Below, piece by piece: positions 49,934 to 62,364 of a stretch of DNA of 64,000 bases (the stretch's first letter is position 1; each line of letters starts with the position of its first letter). The notes beneath the pieces are model-generated. The model searched no databases and had not been told where the DNA came from. It saw only the letters and a list, made by a program, of their open reading frames with translations. The translations under genes and the position numbers were made by a program. The stretch is from Dipetalonema caudispina (taxonomy: Eukaryota > Nematoda > Chromadorea > Rhabditida > Onchocercidae): NCBI GenBank assembly GCA_013365325.1, contig JABVXV010000106.1:62001-126000 (forward strand), given 5' to 3'.

Positions 49934-52093
49934 ATGATTACGAATGAAAATCGCAGTATCGAGGATGAGTTGGCTTTGTTAGTTTGTTAATATTATTCAT
50001 ACCAACAGATAAATTCAATTAAATACAGTAATTTTATGATTAGATGGTTAGCTTATTTTCAAAATCTGATCCAGTGCATATCGATACATAGTTGTGTTTC
50101 TCAATATGAGATATGCTGTAGTAAATGATTGGACATTCGTTGTACTTATTCTGTTTCATCAAGAGAATTTTCCTTTTTATTTGCTAGTATTTTCAAGAAA
50201 ATGAAAAAGAAAAGCAATCTTCTTATAAGTTACTTTATGCCGCAAGCGTTCTGAACTATAACAGATATTCATTGTTGGAATTTGAGTTGTTTCACTAGAA
50301 CCCGTGTATTTTCATATTTTGCCTTTCTTCAGGTTTGAAAAAGAAATATCCTCTGTAGAATCACACACTCGAACTGCATGTACCGTTGCAACAAATGCAC
50401 CCGTGACTCAAGCTGATGTTTCGCGGACTTCTCCGAATACAACAGTTTCTCCTACCCTTAATAATGTTTCTGCACACCCATCAGTGCAACCATCCATCGG
50501 TCCCGCTATTCGACCTGAACCAAGGCCATTCATGGGTCCTTTCATCAGCAGTTCTGTAATAACGAATCCCGTAAGTCCTGCAGTGCGTCCAGCACCTCCT
50601 CCGTAAGTTTACGTCGCTTACATGTGTCAAAATTTTCTTAATGTAGTCTAGTTATATGTATTTCTGATGTAACATATCATGATTTCATACGTAATTATTG
50701 TTATCTATTATAACGTTGTTGAAAACATTTTTCATTTTCTCAAGTGAGTACATTCTCTTCATATAACTTATATTTTACAGCTTTTTACCTCATGTAATGA
50801 TGCGTCAAGGTTTTATTCCCCAGACAAATTTAGCCATGCGATTCATACCACCTCAGGTAAAACTATGGATTAGTCATTTTTCCATAATTATATTGATGAC
50901 CAATTTGACTCCTATAATGGATGTAAAAAATTCAACAGTACCAACTGAGCACTTTAATGTCTCGTTTAAATTTCAGCTTCGACTACCATTAGTTGGTTTT
51001 ATACGTCCACCAGTACATATACCGCCTCAACCAAGTGTTCTTGAATCGGGCCCCAGTTTATATGAGGATGCAGTGAGGAAAGATGATAGTAAAGATGGAG
51101 AGAAAGATGGAGAGGCCGGAACGAGCTCGTTGAAAACTCAGGTTATTGAATTGTACAAATCCTTTTCATCTTAAATACCAATAACCTGATCAATTAGCAC
51201 ATTAAACATAATGATTGAATGACTGGCATCAATTCCTTTTAAAAGATTGTATGCGGTCCTTCCGGCTTGTATTTACTCCTCTAGTTGTGCTACATTAAAA
51301 GAATGGACATAACTTGCAATTCATGGTACTTAAATTTATTTTGGTTATTTAGAATTCGAACCCACAGTTGGTGAAAGCTAATATATGCTATTCTTTAGGT
51401 GCTGACATCTGACATAGAAGCCATTGCACAAAAAATACATTCCGAATCAGCTCATCGCTCAACTTATATTGGCCAAGTTATGCGTGGTGAGAAAAAGATG
51501 AAACGATTTTTGCGTTGTGGTGGCGGACAGGTAATAAAAAATTAGGATCAATGATAGCTTTTTTTACTTAAATTTTATCTTTTATTTCATTTTCAAGAAA
51601 GCAAATTATGTGTTTTATTTCATTAACAAGTAATAGATTTCTTTCTTCAAATTTAATCTCTAGATTTTAGGTTTGGGAGGATAAGTCGTTGGCAGAGTGG
51701 GATCCGAATGATTTCCGCATCTTTTGTGGTGATTTGGGGAATGAAGTATCGGACGAGTTATTGGCGAAGGCTTTTCGTAAATATCCTAGCTTCCAAAAAG
51801 CTAAAGTCATTCGCGAAGCTCGAACTAATAAATCGAAGGGCTATGGATTTGTTTCCTTCAAACATCAGGATGTCAATTGTTTTCTGTTATTCATTTTGCA
51901 GACTTTCATGTAAGCTATCGCCTACCTAACTGAGATTATTCGATTTCAGGATTTCGTTCGTGCCTGTCGTGAAATGGATGGGAAGTATGTTGGGAACAGG
52001 CCAATAAAACTGAGAAAAAGCAATTGGAAAGAACGAAATATGGATATAGTTAAAAAGAAAAGAAAACAGAAGCAAAAACTTGGTTTAGCATAG
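49934..52093 (+). CDS. rbm42: RNA-binding protein RBM42
   Basis: Seven exons (49934-49977, 50333-50602, 50781-50856, 50977-51141, 51399-51530, 51671-51871, 51950-52093) give 343 residues. The C-terminal RRM is almost identical in motif to animal RBM42. RNP2 IFCGDL is at 246-251, RNP1 KGYGFVSF at 285-292, then a conserved GKYVGNRPIKLRKS and a Lys-rich end finishing LGLA. The N-terminus has the short DELALFEKEI segment typical of the family, followed by a Pro-rich low-complexity stretch (about 70-175). Known RBM42 binds hnRNP K and is associated with splicing, RNA processing and stress granules; its role here is inferred. A good acceptor (TTTTACAG, to 49918) stands 15 bases before the ATG, so the mRNA is probably trans-spliced. 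The intron before exon 7 is only 78 bases. Confidence 0.93.
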
Positions 52094-53656
52094 ACCTTTC
52101 TATGTTTCTTTCCACATTCGTATTTTGAACAAAGTTAAACTATCCTTGCAGCTGGCAAGGACGCTTACTGTATGCTGTTTAAATTGGGAATCATTCTGTT
52201 TTTGCTATAATTGCTTCCATAGCTATTTATTCACTGTTGGATAGGGAAATGGCGAGGTTATTTGTTAGTGTGAACTTTTCATATATTGGTTTAATATACT
52301 TTTTCATCTAAAAAGTACGCGAATCCAATCTCAAAATCCTTTTTGGTAATCTTAAATAAATTTTGCAGATCCAGTGGTTTTCTTCCAGTATCTTTTTTTC
52401 GTAGTTAGTGTAATATCAGTTATGAAGTCACTATACATTTTTTGTTGTGTTCAAAATATGTTTGCATACTTTTTCTTGAAACTTTCGCTGCTGTTATGGT
52501 TTTGAAGTCTTTATAAAGCTTTTTGATGTAGTTTTTTTTTTTTTTTTTTTTTTCTGATATAATTTAACGAAACGCGGTATATTGCATTTTAAGTGCAATA
52601 TCGCATATAAAATTGTCCTTGTTGTTGGATAAGAATAGTTGTGGAAAAGGAATTTTAAGCTTACAAAAAGCGGATGAAAAGCAGAGATTTGCCAATTATA
52701 TGTCAATCGAAGCATGGATGGATTATAAAATGGCTTGGTAAGTTTCCATTTTTGCGGCTGCAGTCGGTTGTGAGAAGTGATGTGCGAAAGGATAGGGGAC
52801 ATCTGTTACGTAACCGTGTTTTTTTAATTTAGATGACTCGAGGGAAGTTGGCCATAAAGGCCATTTTAATTTACTTTGCAAGGAGGAATTTCCATAACTG
52901 GACAAAGTTGACTGGTTAACAAACGAGATGTCACTATAGTATTGCATGAGTGAATCAATATGGTTTAAGGTCTTGGTTTTCTTTTATGAAGAGTATAATG
53001 GTGTGAAAGTTGGTGAAATGCTTATATTGCTCATGAAATGTGATGATACTAATTGAAAATAAAGGGTAACGTTGATGAAAATGAACATACGATTCTTTGA
53101 ATCCATTACAGTATAATTCTGGATAGCAGGACAATATTGGAAGAGCCCAGTGATTTGGTTTCTGATTAACCGCTATAACCGTATCTGTATTGCTCTAATA
53201 CTAGTGTTGTTGATTCATCCTTGTTAATAAATGCTGTCCTCTTAGTAATGATGGAATCCAGTTTAATTTGGATGTGTTAACCTAGCCTTAAATCCGTCAG
53301 CATTCAAACTGACGAAACTCTCGATTCTTTAAATAAATATGCATTTGCAAAATATTACTATGAATGTTCGTACATTATTTCGAAAATCAATTAACAATTA
53401 TTACTGGAAGAAGCAAAGATCGGAAATGACTTCTAATTTCCAATTCCAACTTTTATGATTTATCTTTTCATAAGATATACTTCAAAAGAAAATTTTCGAT
53501 TAAAATTCTGCTAGTAAAAATGGTTTAGCGTTCATCTTTGCTTAATGTGAAACCGTCCAAACTGAATAATGAAGTAGAAGTGTTTGAGGGGAGGTGGGTC
53601 ATGCTGGACATGGTGTACATATTGAGTAATTAGCCAAATATACAGCTCTTTCCAGG
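52094..53656. other. Intergenic region after rbm42
   Basis: An AATAAA near 52356 could serve rbm42. Minus-strand open frames at 52494-52947 overlap a T-rich run and show no splice structure or family resemblance. Nothing supportable was seen. Confidence 0.5.
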
Positions 53657-54693
53657 ATGAGTTTTTCAATTCTAAAATTTGAAAATTTTAAAGTCAAGCA
53701 TTCCATGTATTTTGATAAGGGAACTTTTAATAGTCTGCTGAAGACAAAGCAGCACAACAAACCTGATTATTGCACTGGAGACCGGTCCTTGGCCATTTGC
53801 AAGTGCATAGAAAGTAAGTAAGCATTTGAAATCAGTTTTTAGGATTACTGTAATTCATAGGATTTGTACCACTTCATAATTACCTGATAAAAAATAAAGA
53901 AATAAATCAAAAGGAGAGTAAGAGAAATAATATGACTGTCTTTGATCACACCTTAAAATAACGTTTTTCATTGAAGAGATGGAAAATTCGATTTCAGTCG
54001 GGAAAACTTAGCGGAAATCTAACCGTTTTAAGGCGCGAATTATGAACCACATCAGCAATTGGGAATGGTAGTTTCCTTATTGGAAATGTCTTTCAAAATA
54101 GAGCAATATTTGTATATTACAATGATAAGGAGTATGAATTGTGTGTTTATTTTGGCAGTGATTCATATGTTGAACTGTATCGTATTTTCGATATTATTGT
54201 TCACTGTCACAAAGCTTTTACTCAGCTGTCAGTAGGATCGTAAAATCCTATCAGACATTTAATTTTCTAATTATTTGCTTCATATACACATGTATATACA
54301 TATGCAAACAGAGTGCGTAAAAGATTTCGAAACTTTTTATTGTATTTTAAAGGTCAAAGCGCATATGCTGTAAATCGTCTTCACTTTTGTGTTTAATGTC
54401 ATTGCTATTAAACATATCCATTTCATTATTTGTATTTCCATTGTTCATATCTTTACTTTTACTGTCTGATCAATAATGCTTTTAGAATAATTTGTTAGAA
54501 AAGCTTATACTGAAGTTAGCAGTATATTGCCAACATCCTGCTCAACAGTTAAGGCTGAATTTATTGTCATAGTGTTTTGAAATTAACAAACTGGTTTCAC
54601 AATTCAGAATCATCCTTATTGAATGTGAATTTTGGTAACATCAAAGTGTATAGTAGTGAATTGAGCAGAAATTGCAAATTTTTCCTCCTGTGA
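53657..54693 (+). CDS. Candidate two-exon small protein, unrecognised
   Basis: A strong acceptor (TCTTTCCAG, to 53655) is followed after one base by ATG at 53657. The frame stays open for 52 codons to a textbook donor (A|GTAAGTAAG) at 53814. A TTCAG acceptor at 54607 restores the frame and reaches TGA at 54691-54693. An AATAAA sits at 54728-54733, a fitting distance for a poly(A) signal. The product would be 80 residues, basic, with cysteines in DYCTGDRSLAICKC. There is no signal peptide or TM helix. I do not recognise a family, and the intron (794 bases) could hide other exons. The evidence is gene structure only. Confidence 0.4.
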
Positions 54694-56761
54694 GAGCTGG
54701 ACAAAAGCGATGTTTTGCAAAAAATGAAATAAAGTGCATATTTCGTGCTTGCCAATTCATGCGGTATTTTAAACAGTAAATTATCATCCCAGTTTATATG
54801 CCAGACTTAAATTGAGAAACTGTCCAATTTTGAAGATTTCTACGGTTCGGAAAAAAAGGAAGACAATGGATATGGAGAGTTTTCGTTGTTTGAAACTAAA
54901 TCTTGTCGTCATTTCATTTCACAAATAAGAATTTACGATTTCAAATGCTTGAAAGTTTTCATTCCCTATAAAGAAAGTTCGCAAAAATTTAATGATTAAG
55001 TCTAAACGAATCATGAATCAAAAGGAGCGAAGTAGAGGCGTAAACTGTTCTGCTTGGAACTCATTCTTTCGAGACTAGATTTTAAATAATTAGCGTACAT
55101 TGTTAGCTAGGTTGATTTGTTTATTTTGTTAGTCGGATTGATTTGTTTAAAATCAAAATTGCATTAACTTCTCATCGGAGCTTTCAGTTGTATTTTAAAT
55201 GGATTTAATTGAAGGAATGAAGTTTAGCACGAAACACAATGATTAAAGTCAGCTGCAATTTTGTTACAATATCGTGGGTAACCTTGGCAACCTCTTCACT
55301 AAGAGCATTTTTGAAAACACATTTTCAGCATTAATTCTCTGGATTCCATGATTGATATAACCCTATGTAGAAGTTGGAATCAGCAATTCTATGCTTATGT
55401 ATGTGTATGTATGTGCATGATGCAATCATTCTTCAATGTCCGCTTATGTTGAAATGCTCAGTTAAATTATAACTTGAGTAAATGCATTTACATCAACTTT
55501 AGAAAGAGAAGTAAGACATTATAGAAACTAAAACTTCTCGTATCACCCTTGTTCTGCTGACATCTCATTGTATTGCTTATATTCATTATTAATTTCCCTT
55601 ATTGACCAACATCATTTCTGGCAGGAGAAACTATTTTTTCTTAATGACATTGTTGTTCATTGCAGTTGTTTTTTACATCATCACTTTCTTTTTTTTTTTT
55701 TGTTTGTAAGAGCAATTTGATATTCATAAAACAATTGCAACTTTTCGAAAGAAAATAAATCGAAATTGAAATGGGCATTAAATGTAAAATAAATTAAAAC
55801 GGAAAGTTTCAATAAGTAATCTTTCCAAAAATATTGCGAAATTTAGATAATGATAGATTTATGAGGAAATTGGCTTCTGAATTTAAATTATATTCCGGAA
55901 ACCCGTTAGAAAACGAGGAAGTGTATTGCTGACTTGTAAAATAACTCTTTAACGGCTTTTGTTGATGATCATTATATATAGTATTGGGTAATGATTTGGC
56001 TGATTTTTGATTGTTACATTCCTTTAGGGGTCTCTTTCATCGCCCATTTGAATTTGCATTTCAGTTCTTAGACCTTTCGTTTGTTTAATCGTTTGCATAT
56101 CTTCAACCGTCCAATTAGCATATTTCACAGAGTTAATTCATTTTCCTTGTTTTGGTTACAAATTTATAAAAATTCCACTTTTCAACTTCAACATCATTTG
56201 TAGAGATGACAACTACTATATTGAAGAATGCGATACGTGAAAAAATGACACATGGAAATGATTCGGATACTGTCATTCATGATAATGAATTGTAGTTAAG
56301 AAAGGTGCTCAAACCTAAGTGAAAATGATCACCAGCAATAAATCCCGTAAATACATGCACAAATCATTATCAAATCATTATTTTGTAGAGCAACTTGTCC
56401 ACTAGTAGTGGCACGGCAACTTCCGCACCGCATAACCCGCATGAAGCAAGGGTTGATAATTTCAACTTTTAATTCATGTAACCCCCCTATTTCAGATTTC
56501 GTTGAATACATTGTTGTGAATTCCTTAGCTTTTTTGGAGGTACAAAAATATGATATAAATCAGTTAGACTCTATTCAATCGCCGCCATTCCTGTACTTCA
56601 AGGGTAAGATTGCTTGGTTACTTTTAACAAGTTCGTTCATGGTTCGAGTTTTCTCATGTGAATATTATTTTAGATATCTTTCTCGGGAATAATTTTGAAC
56701 AGAAGTGCTGAAAATAAACTCGTATCTTTTATATTTAGCATAATTCACACATGTACTCCGA
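54694..56761. other. Intergenic region with unplaced candidate exons
   Basis: Most of it shows nothing. From about 56206 to 56605 there are three exon-like pieces with good acceptors: ATG at 56205-56207 after TTTGTAG, a piece ending in GGGTTGAT at about 56450, and a piece at about 56507-56605 ending in GGTAAG. Their reading frames could not be joined to each other or to the gene at 56762 without meeting stops. Confidence 0.35.
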
Positions 56762-59700
56762 ATGGTTCGAACTTACACGTGGAATCCTTCAACTCAGTCC
56801 AGTTTAACAATCATCGGTAATTTTAATAATGAAGACGAAAAGACAGTAACGAATCCGCTTCCGACTACATCAACAAATTTCTATCCCACTCAATGCTTTT
56901 CAAATGGTTCCATTTGTAGGCCAAATTGTAAAAATGGCCAGGTAACAGATATACCTATTGCTGTTCCCAAAGATGGTACACAAAATGTTACCACAAGTAC
57001 TTCTTCAGAAATTTTGTCCGCTGGCAATAGTCATATTCAATGCCCAGTGCATATGCTACAATCTCAAACAGCTTCACTGCGGCAATCTCATCATCAATCC
57101 TTTCCAGTCTATTATCCTATTCCGCTTGATTTATCTGCTAACTTTTGTCAATGGAGGCCTCATCTCTTTCCGCCTCAAGTAACAACACCGATCATGTTTG
57201 AGAGAGCAACAAACATTAGGCCTGTAGACCTATGGCATCTCAGGCCTATCCAAATTGGCAGTAAGGTTTATTATGAACCGGTGAGTAGCAGTCCCGCCTT
57301 TTATGACAGCCCAGCATCAATTGTACCCCATACGGTTACATCCGCCAATTTGGTAACAATTCCAAATACTCAGTTTGAAAATGTAAGTTCCTTTCATTGC
57401 CAGAAAAGCTGCTTTTTTTTCAGTCTGATTATAACTTAAGATTTTGTCATTAAAATTAAAAAGAATATAAAAATGTTTTCTATTTTATTTGTGATTTCCA
57501 ATTCCCAGCAACATTTGGCGAGTAAACTGAAACACTTACCACCATTTCAATCATAATAAAATACCTATCTTTCAGGGTAACTTTTCTCATTTACCAAGTG
57601 CAACTACCCCAGTGCCTGCTGACAATATTAATGGACAAGGTAAATTCGTGCACTCGGAAGCAACTGGAATTAATCACCCCATGACTTCTAGGTAAAGCTA
57701 AAGTACCACAGTGTATTTTCTTTTTTATAATCTAGTAATTAAAGAAATCGAATTTTCTGCACTACTAAAAATAATGAAATCATAACGATTGCTGTGGACA
57801 TTCATGCTAAAATCAAAAGTTGCTTTATTTTTATGTTCAAGAAATCTTCTATACGTCCAGATTTGGTACTTTCAGTAATAATGGTTCATTAGATCTGCCG
57901 TGGATCTTTGGCACTCCTCAATCAAAAAGTGGAATTCCCGGGACCTCTTCTTGGCAAACACCTCTGTTAGTAACAACAGAAGGCCTTATCTTTGATAGGG
58001 TTCGTTGTTGCTTCTCCGTTTAACTTGTGATTTAACAACTGTCAGCTTGATAAGGTTAAATACTTAACTACCAGATGCACAAACTATTGCTTATCGGAGT
58101 TATATCCTTTGTCCGGATGAATAGCTTTTTCAGTTTCATTTTTTTTTTTTTTTTTTTTTTGATTTGAAAAATTTGTGATATGATGTGAGGACCAGTTCAG
58201 GGGTCAGAATGAAAAGTAGAGATTATCTTCCAATACCTAGACGAATGTAGTTTTTGTGATGGAAGTGCAGATATAGAATTTGATTTTTTTTTTTTCCTAG
58301 ATGAAATTTGCTATTTGACATTAATTGTCGACAATTTTCGACAATCTTACAGTAGCGGTAGTGTCTTTAAAGTAAGCTTTTTCTTTCGTTTTATCTACTC
58401 CATTTCAGGAGACCAACGAAGGTCCAACTGTTCCCACTTTCCAAAATCCACAGTGCCAAACTTTTCCTAGTCATCAATGTCAGTTTTAGCAATTTAATGA
58501 AAAGTAATACTGAATATTTTCTACTTCTTACAATTCTCACAAAGAAATTTGAATGTCGGAAAACCGTTACCTATAATGAAAAGTTTGTTTCGGTTTGGAA
58601 CATTGTCATATCAGAAAAAAAGTACATTTTTCATACAAAATGACATTTTTGTGTAAGAGAAGAAAGCAATATATCTTTAAAAATTGAGAAAATCATTGCT
58701 TTTCATATTGTCAGAATAATCAGGTTAGGAAATTATTCATGTAACAAACTTTCAGCATACGGTAATTTGTATCAGCATTCTTTATCACACAAGATAATAC
58801 CCTCACCACAACATCAGTGCTGCCGGAAAGTGACTAATATTGATTCAGCGGAACAATATAAACGTGACTTGCAATTACAAATTGAACAGAATCGGCGTCG
58901 TAAAGAGGAAGAACGACAACGTGAATTGGAAATAGAAAGAAAAGAAATGATAAAGTAAGCTTATGCATAGTTAGGAATAAATATCAATGCTTAATAGTAT
59001 TTAACTTATTACTGATATGCCATTTTCACTGGGAGAACCTTTCTAATTAATTTAAAGGATGCGATTTCATTCAGACAATTTTTGTAGGTTCGAGGAGTAC
59101 AGACGAAAAGCACAGCAAGAGATTGAGGAAGAAGAACGTAAGGAAAAAGAAAAAATAATGGCGGCACAACGTAGAGCAGCTCGAATGCGTACCTTACAGG
59201 AAGAAGCGGCATTAAAGGCCCGTCGTGAAGCAAAGAATCGTGTAAGGCGTAATGTCTGCTGCAATGACGGTCAGTGTAGTGATCATTATAAAGTAGTACT
59301 GGTTGATATGTGCTTGTACAATACAGTGCTGTAGGCCGTTCCGATTGGAAATCGGTACTTCAAGAAATACAACCTTATTTTTTTCAGAGAGTACAAAGGT
59401 ATTGGAGGAAGAAGGAACATCTTCAACAACTGAACCAAATTACCTGGAATGGTGGGAGAAGAAAAAAGAACACGTGAATGATAATGCACAAAGATCAGTG
59501 CATTCACCAGTCATTCCAACTCTTCGGTTTGTTATTACAATCTTATCAGTTCTGAAATGGCTTACACTGTATCAGCTCTGGCGATCCAAGTATTTTATCA
59601 ATTTTAAATATGGAGCATTTTAATTACTTTAGATTTCAATCAAAAATATTGGAACTCCTGTTGCTACCATCAGTGTTTGATGCTGGATGCATCTACTTCT

Positions 59701-60562
59701 CAGAAATCTTTCAGGAAGAAGAATGGAACTTTTGCTGATCTTTCACGAAATACAGGTTTTGAAATAACAGCAAATAATGCACGTGTAGTTCCATCCGATC
59801 GATCTAATAAATCGCACTCATCGTCAAGGTAATATCTACAGTGAACTGATGAAGTAAAAGAATATTTTTTATTGCATTTCAACTTCCTTCTACGATTCGA
59901 TCCAAATATTTTGTCCTGGTGCAAAAAGATGTAATGGTTGGGAAACATCAAGCTGTGATGTGGTAAATTTTGGAGCGCTTCAAACAATTAGAAAAGATGC
60001 TTTTACATATTAATCGACCGGGTGATCTGATCATGGAATGGTTCTAAGATTACACTTTACAGATCTATTATACGATTGAGGACGCTTTCCTAATCGTTTC
60101 CTCAATCATATTGCCTTCAAACATGCTAATTTTTGCAGATTAAGTCGACGCTGTTATCATTCATCCCTAACTTCAGTGAGGAATAGCAGCTCGGATTCAG
60201 TACGACTTCATCGGAAAAGCTCTCAGTCTCATCAACAACACGAGTCACCATCGACTGACTTACGGTAAGGAATATCTTTGATATTTCGGTCCAAATTTTC
60301 AAAAAGTTGATGCTATTCATCTTCACTAGTACCGGAACTGGAAAATACCTACCTATCATTGTATAAAAAAAAGGGTGGGTGTGCAGGAATTACGAACAAT
60401 AAAAATCACAGTTAATCAGCACATTCAAGACAGAAAGAGTACGACTTTCTATCATCGCATATCTTAATGTAACTTTAATAATGAGAATTTTAAAATTAAA
60501 TTTGCAGCAAAGATAATGAAAGCGAACTCATGCGTGAGACAAGAAGTTCACGCATTTTATAA
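56762..60562 (+). CDS. Coiled-coil protein, CCDC66/CSPP1-like central region
   Basis: Ten exons (56762-57382, 57576-57691, 57861-57999, 58409-58478, 58756-58954, 59088-59269, 59388-59530, 59704-59828, 60139-60264, 60508-60562) give 591 residues in frame. Residues 1-340 are a low-complexity Ser/Thr/Pro/Asn region without domains. Residues 347-438 form a long, highly charged Arg/Glu/Lys coiled coil (AEQYKRDLQLQIEQNRRRKE onward). An EPNYLEWWEKKKE motif follows, then a Ser/Arg-rich tail. The start of the coiled coil, with its xLxxQIxxxxxRKxEE pattern, resembles the cilium and centrosome proteins CCDC66 and CSPP1. That is a weak similarity and any charged coiled coil could show it. The donor of exon 7 at 59530 was chosen for frame and is uncertain. 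A TTTAG acceptor at 56737-56738 suggests trans-splicing. Confidence 0.7.
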
Positions 60563-61926
60563 ATCGACGTCTTGGAACGGGTGAGGCATTTCAATCAATT
60601 GGTGAAAGACTAAGAAAAGGAGATGTCAACTATAATTTTACCAATTTCTGTTGGAATGGAACACTTCGTTTTTAAACGATAAACGACACTTCGCATAAAA
60701 TCCAGAAAACCATCAAAATTAATAGTTCAGAGTACAGATCTTTCAAATCTAACAAAACACTAAAAATAAGTTTCAAATGAGACCTGTCGAGTCATTTATC
60801 CGGTATTCCGATTGATGTGAGCTATGCTTGCATTTTTTGCAGCAATTGGGAAGGCATAATGGTCTGTTCAAAAAAATGAAAAAAACTCATTTTAATGGCT
60901 TATTTCTTCTACTTGTTTGTTTTCTCTCATCTAATAACCAACAAATTTTTTAAAACAGCAATTTGTTCAAAGTCAACAATACAAGTATTCTCGCTATCGT
61001 TTTCCAACTATTTTATCTTCTGTCAGCTGTCATTGGCCTGAGATGGAAGTATTAAGAGTTTAATTTCCCCGCTTAAATTGACTGTATATATTGTCCATTC
61101 AATAAGTCACATATTCATTTTGAACGGCTAGTTGATACTAATTGGTTTGTCAATATCAATCAGAAGATGACTACTATAAGAAACATTAAGTGCTTTTGTT
61201 TTTATCTGAATAGTTCATCAGCAACAAACGTTAATAAAAAAAGTGTCTGCAATTAGAACAGTTTGCAAGATAATGTTTCCCAACCAATAATATGAAGGAA
61301 TAGGCAAATTATAGATGCACTGAATTGAGAAAGGCATTCTTTATTTATTCAACATTAAATGCTAAAAAGGCCGTGACGCATCGGGATGATGTTTTATTCT
61401 ATCATGATAAAAAAAAAATCCCGAGAGAAAAATAAAATTACAATATGCCAATAAAAAACTACCTAGATCATTTTCAGGTCATTCATCCAATTCCAAGCTA
61501 TCGAAGTTGGTTATACTGTACACTAATGAAATGCATTTGCATGCTATTCACCAAGACGAGCTGAGAAAAACTAAAAGATTCCAACGATTAATAGGCACTT
61601 AATATAGAAGAATTATTAATTATAGGAAGTGGATCCTAGATCGACAGGAATTAAGAAAGTTGATATATGTAGCAGATATTGGCTCCCTTACTCCCTGATG
61701 CATACAAATATAACTTGAAACATCCAATTAACATCCTATAGATTTACTGTAAAACATGGAACGAACGGAAACTTGACGGTTTACGAATGGATAAACGGAA
61801 ATGCTAATTTACTTAAAATTTTGTGGAAAATTAAATGTTCAGTAAAGCCAGCCACAAATTCCAGTGTCACCTAAGAACAGTCTTCTTAATCCTGCTGAGA
61901 TGCAATGTTTGCATTACGTGACTATG

Positions 61927-61974
61927 TTTCGCGCTTTTCGTGACGTTTAAAATTTCAGTTCCATTTTTTGGCGC
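61927..61974 (+). promoter_or_regulatory. Pair of E2F-like sites
   Basis: Two octamers, TTTCGCGC and TTTGGCGC, both satisfy the E2F/DP consensus TTTSSCGC and are 40 bases apart, about 390-440 bases before the next start codon. CG-containing octamers are rare in DNA this AT-rich. Function is inferred from the motif alone. Confidence 0.4.
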
Positions 61975-62345
61975 GTATGTTTTTTTGCATTCACGAGGTA
62001 TTTGATGATGTGGTGGTTGTGTTTCTTGGCATTATAGGACGTTTCGGCTTATATGAAATGTGTCTTACGTACGTCACGTTATTTTTTTTAACATACAGTA
62101 TTGATGTTGAATGACTTTTCCTTTAACTGTTCGTCGATGAGCCATATTCTCATTCGTTTATGCTTTTCATTACCGCAATCAGTGAATGAAAATATCTCAT
62201 TTTAACACTAACTCAGTCAATGCTTCCTTTTTCATCTAATGCTACCGGTCTCTGATCATGTTGTTGCAACCGTGATCTATCAGTAAAATAAATATGGCGA
62301 AATCAAAAACTAGTCATGATGGATAGTACAAGACGTGGAAATTCT

Positions 62346-62354
62346 TTTTTTCAG
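62346..62354 (+). promoter_or_regulatory. Probable spliced-leader acceptor of the ATM-like gene
   Basis: TTTTTTCAG ends ten bases before the ATG at 62365. The short leader itself begins with ATGTAA, a start codon followed directly by a stop. Confidence 0.55.
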
Positions 62355-62364
62355 ATGTAAGATA

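Larger units (their letters stand above)
60563..62364. other. Intergenic region and promoter of the ATM-like gene
   Basis: No exon chain found. The last 500 bases have a GC-richer core with two E2F-like octamers, TTTCGCGC at 61927-61934 and TTTGGCGC at 61967-61974, and a TGACGT element at 61941-61946 between them. Confidence 0.5.

Noticed and set aside
52494..52947. Minus-strand open frames after rbm42
   Set aside because: They overlap a T run, have no supporting splice sites and show no family resemblance.
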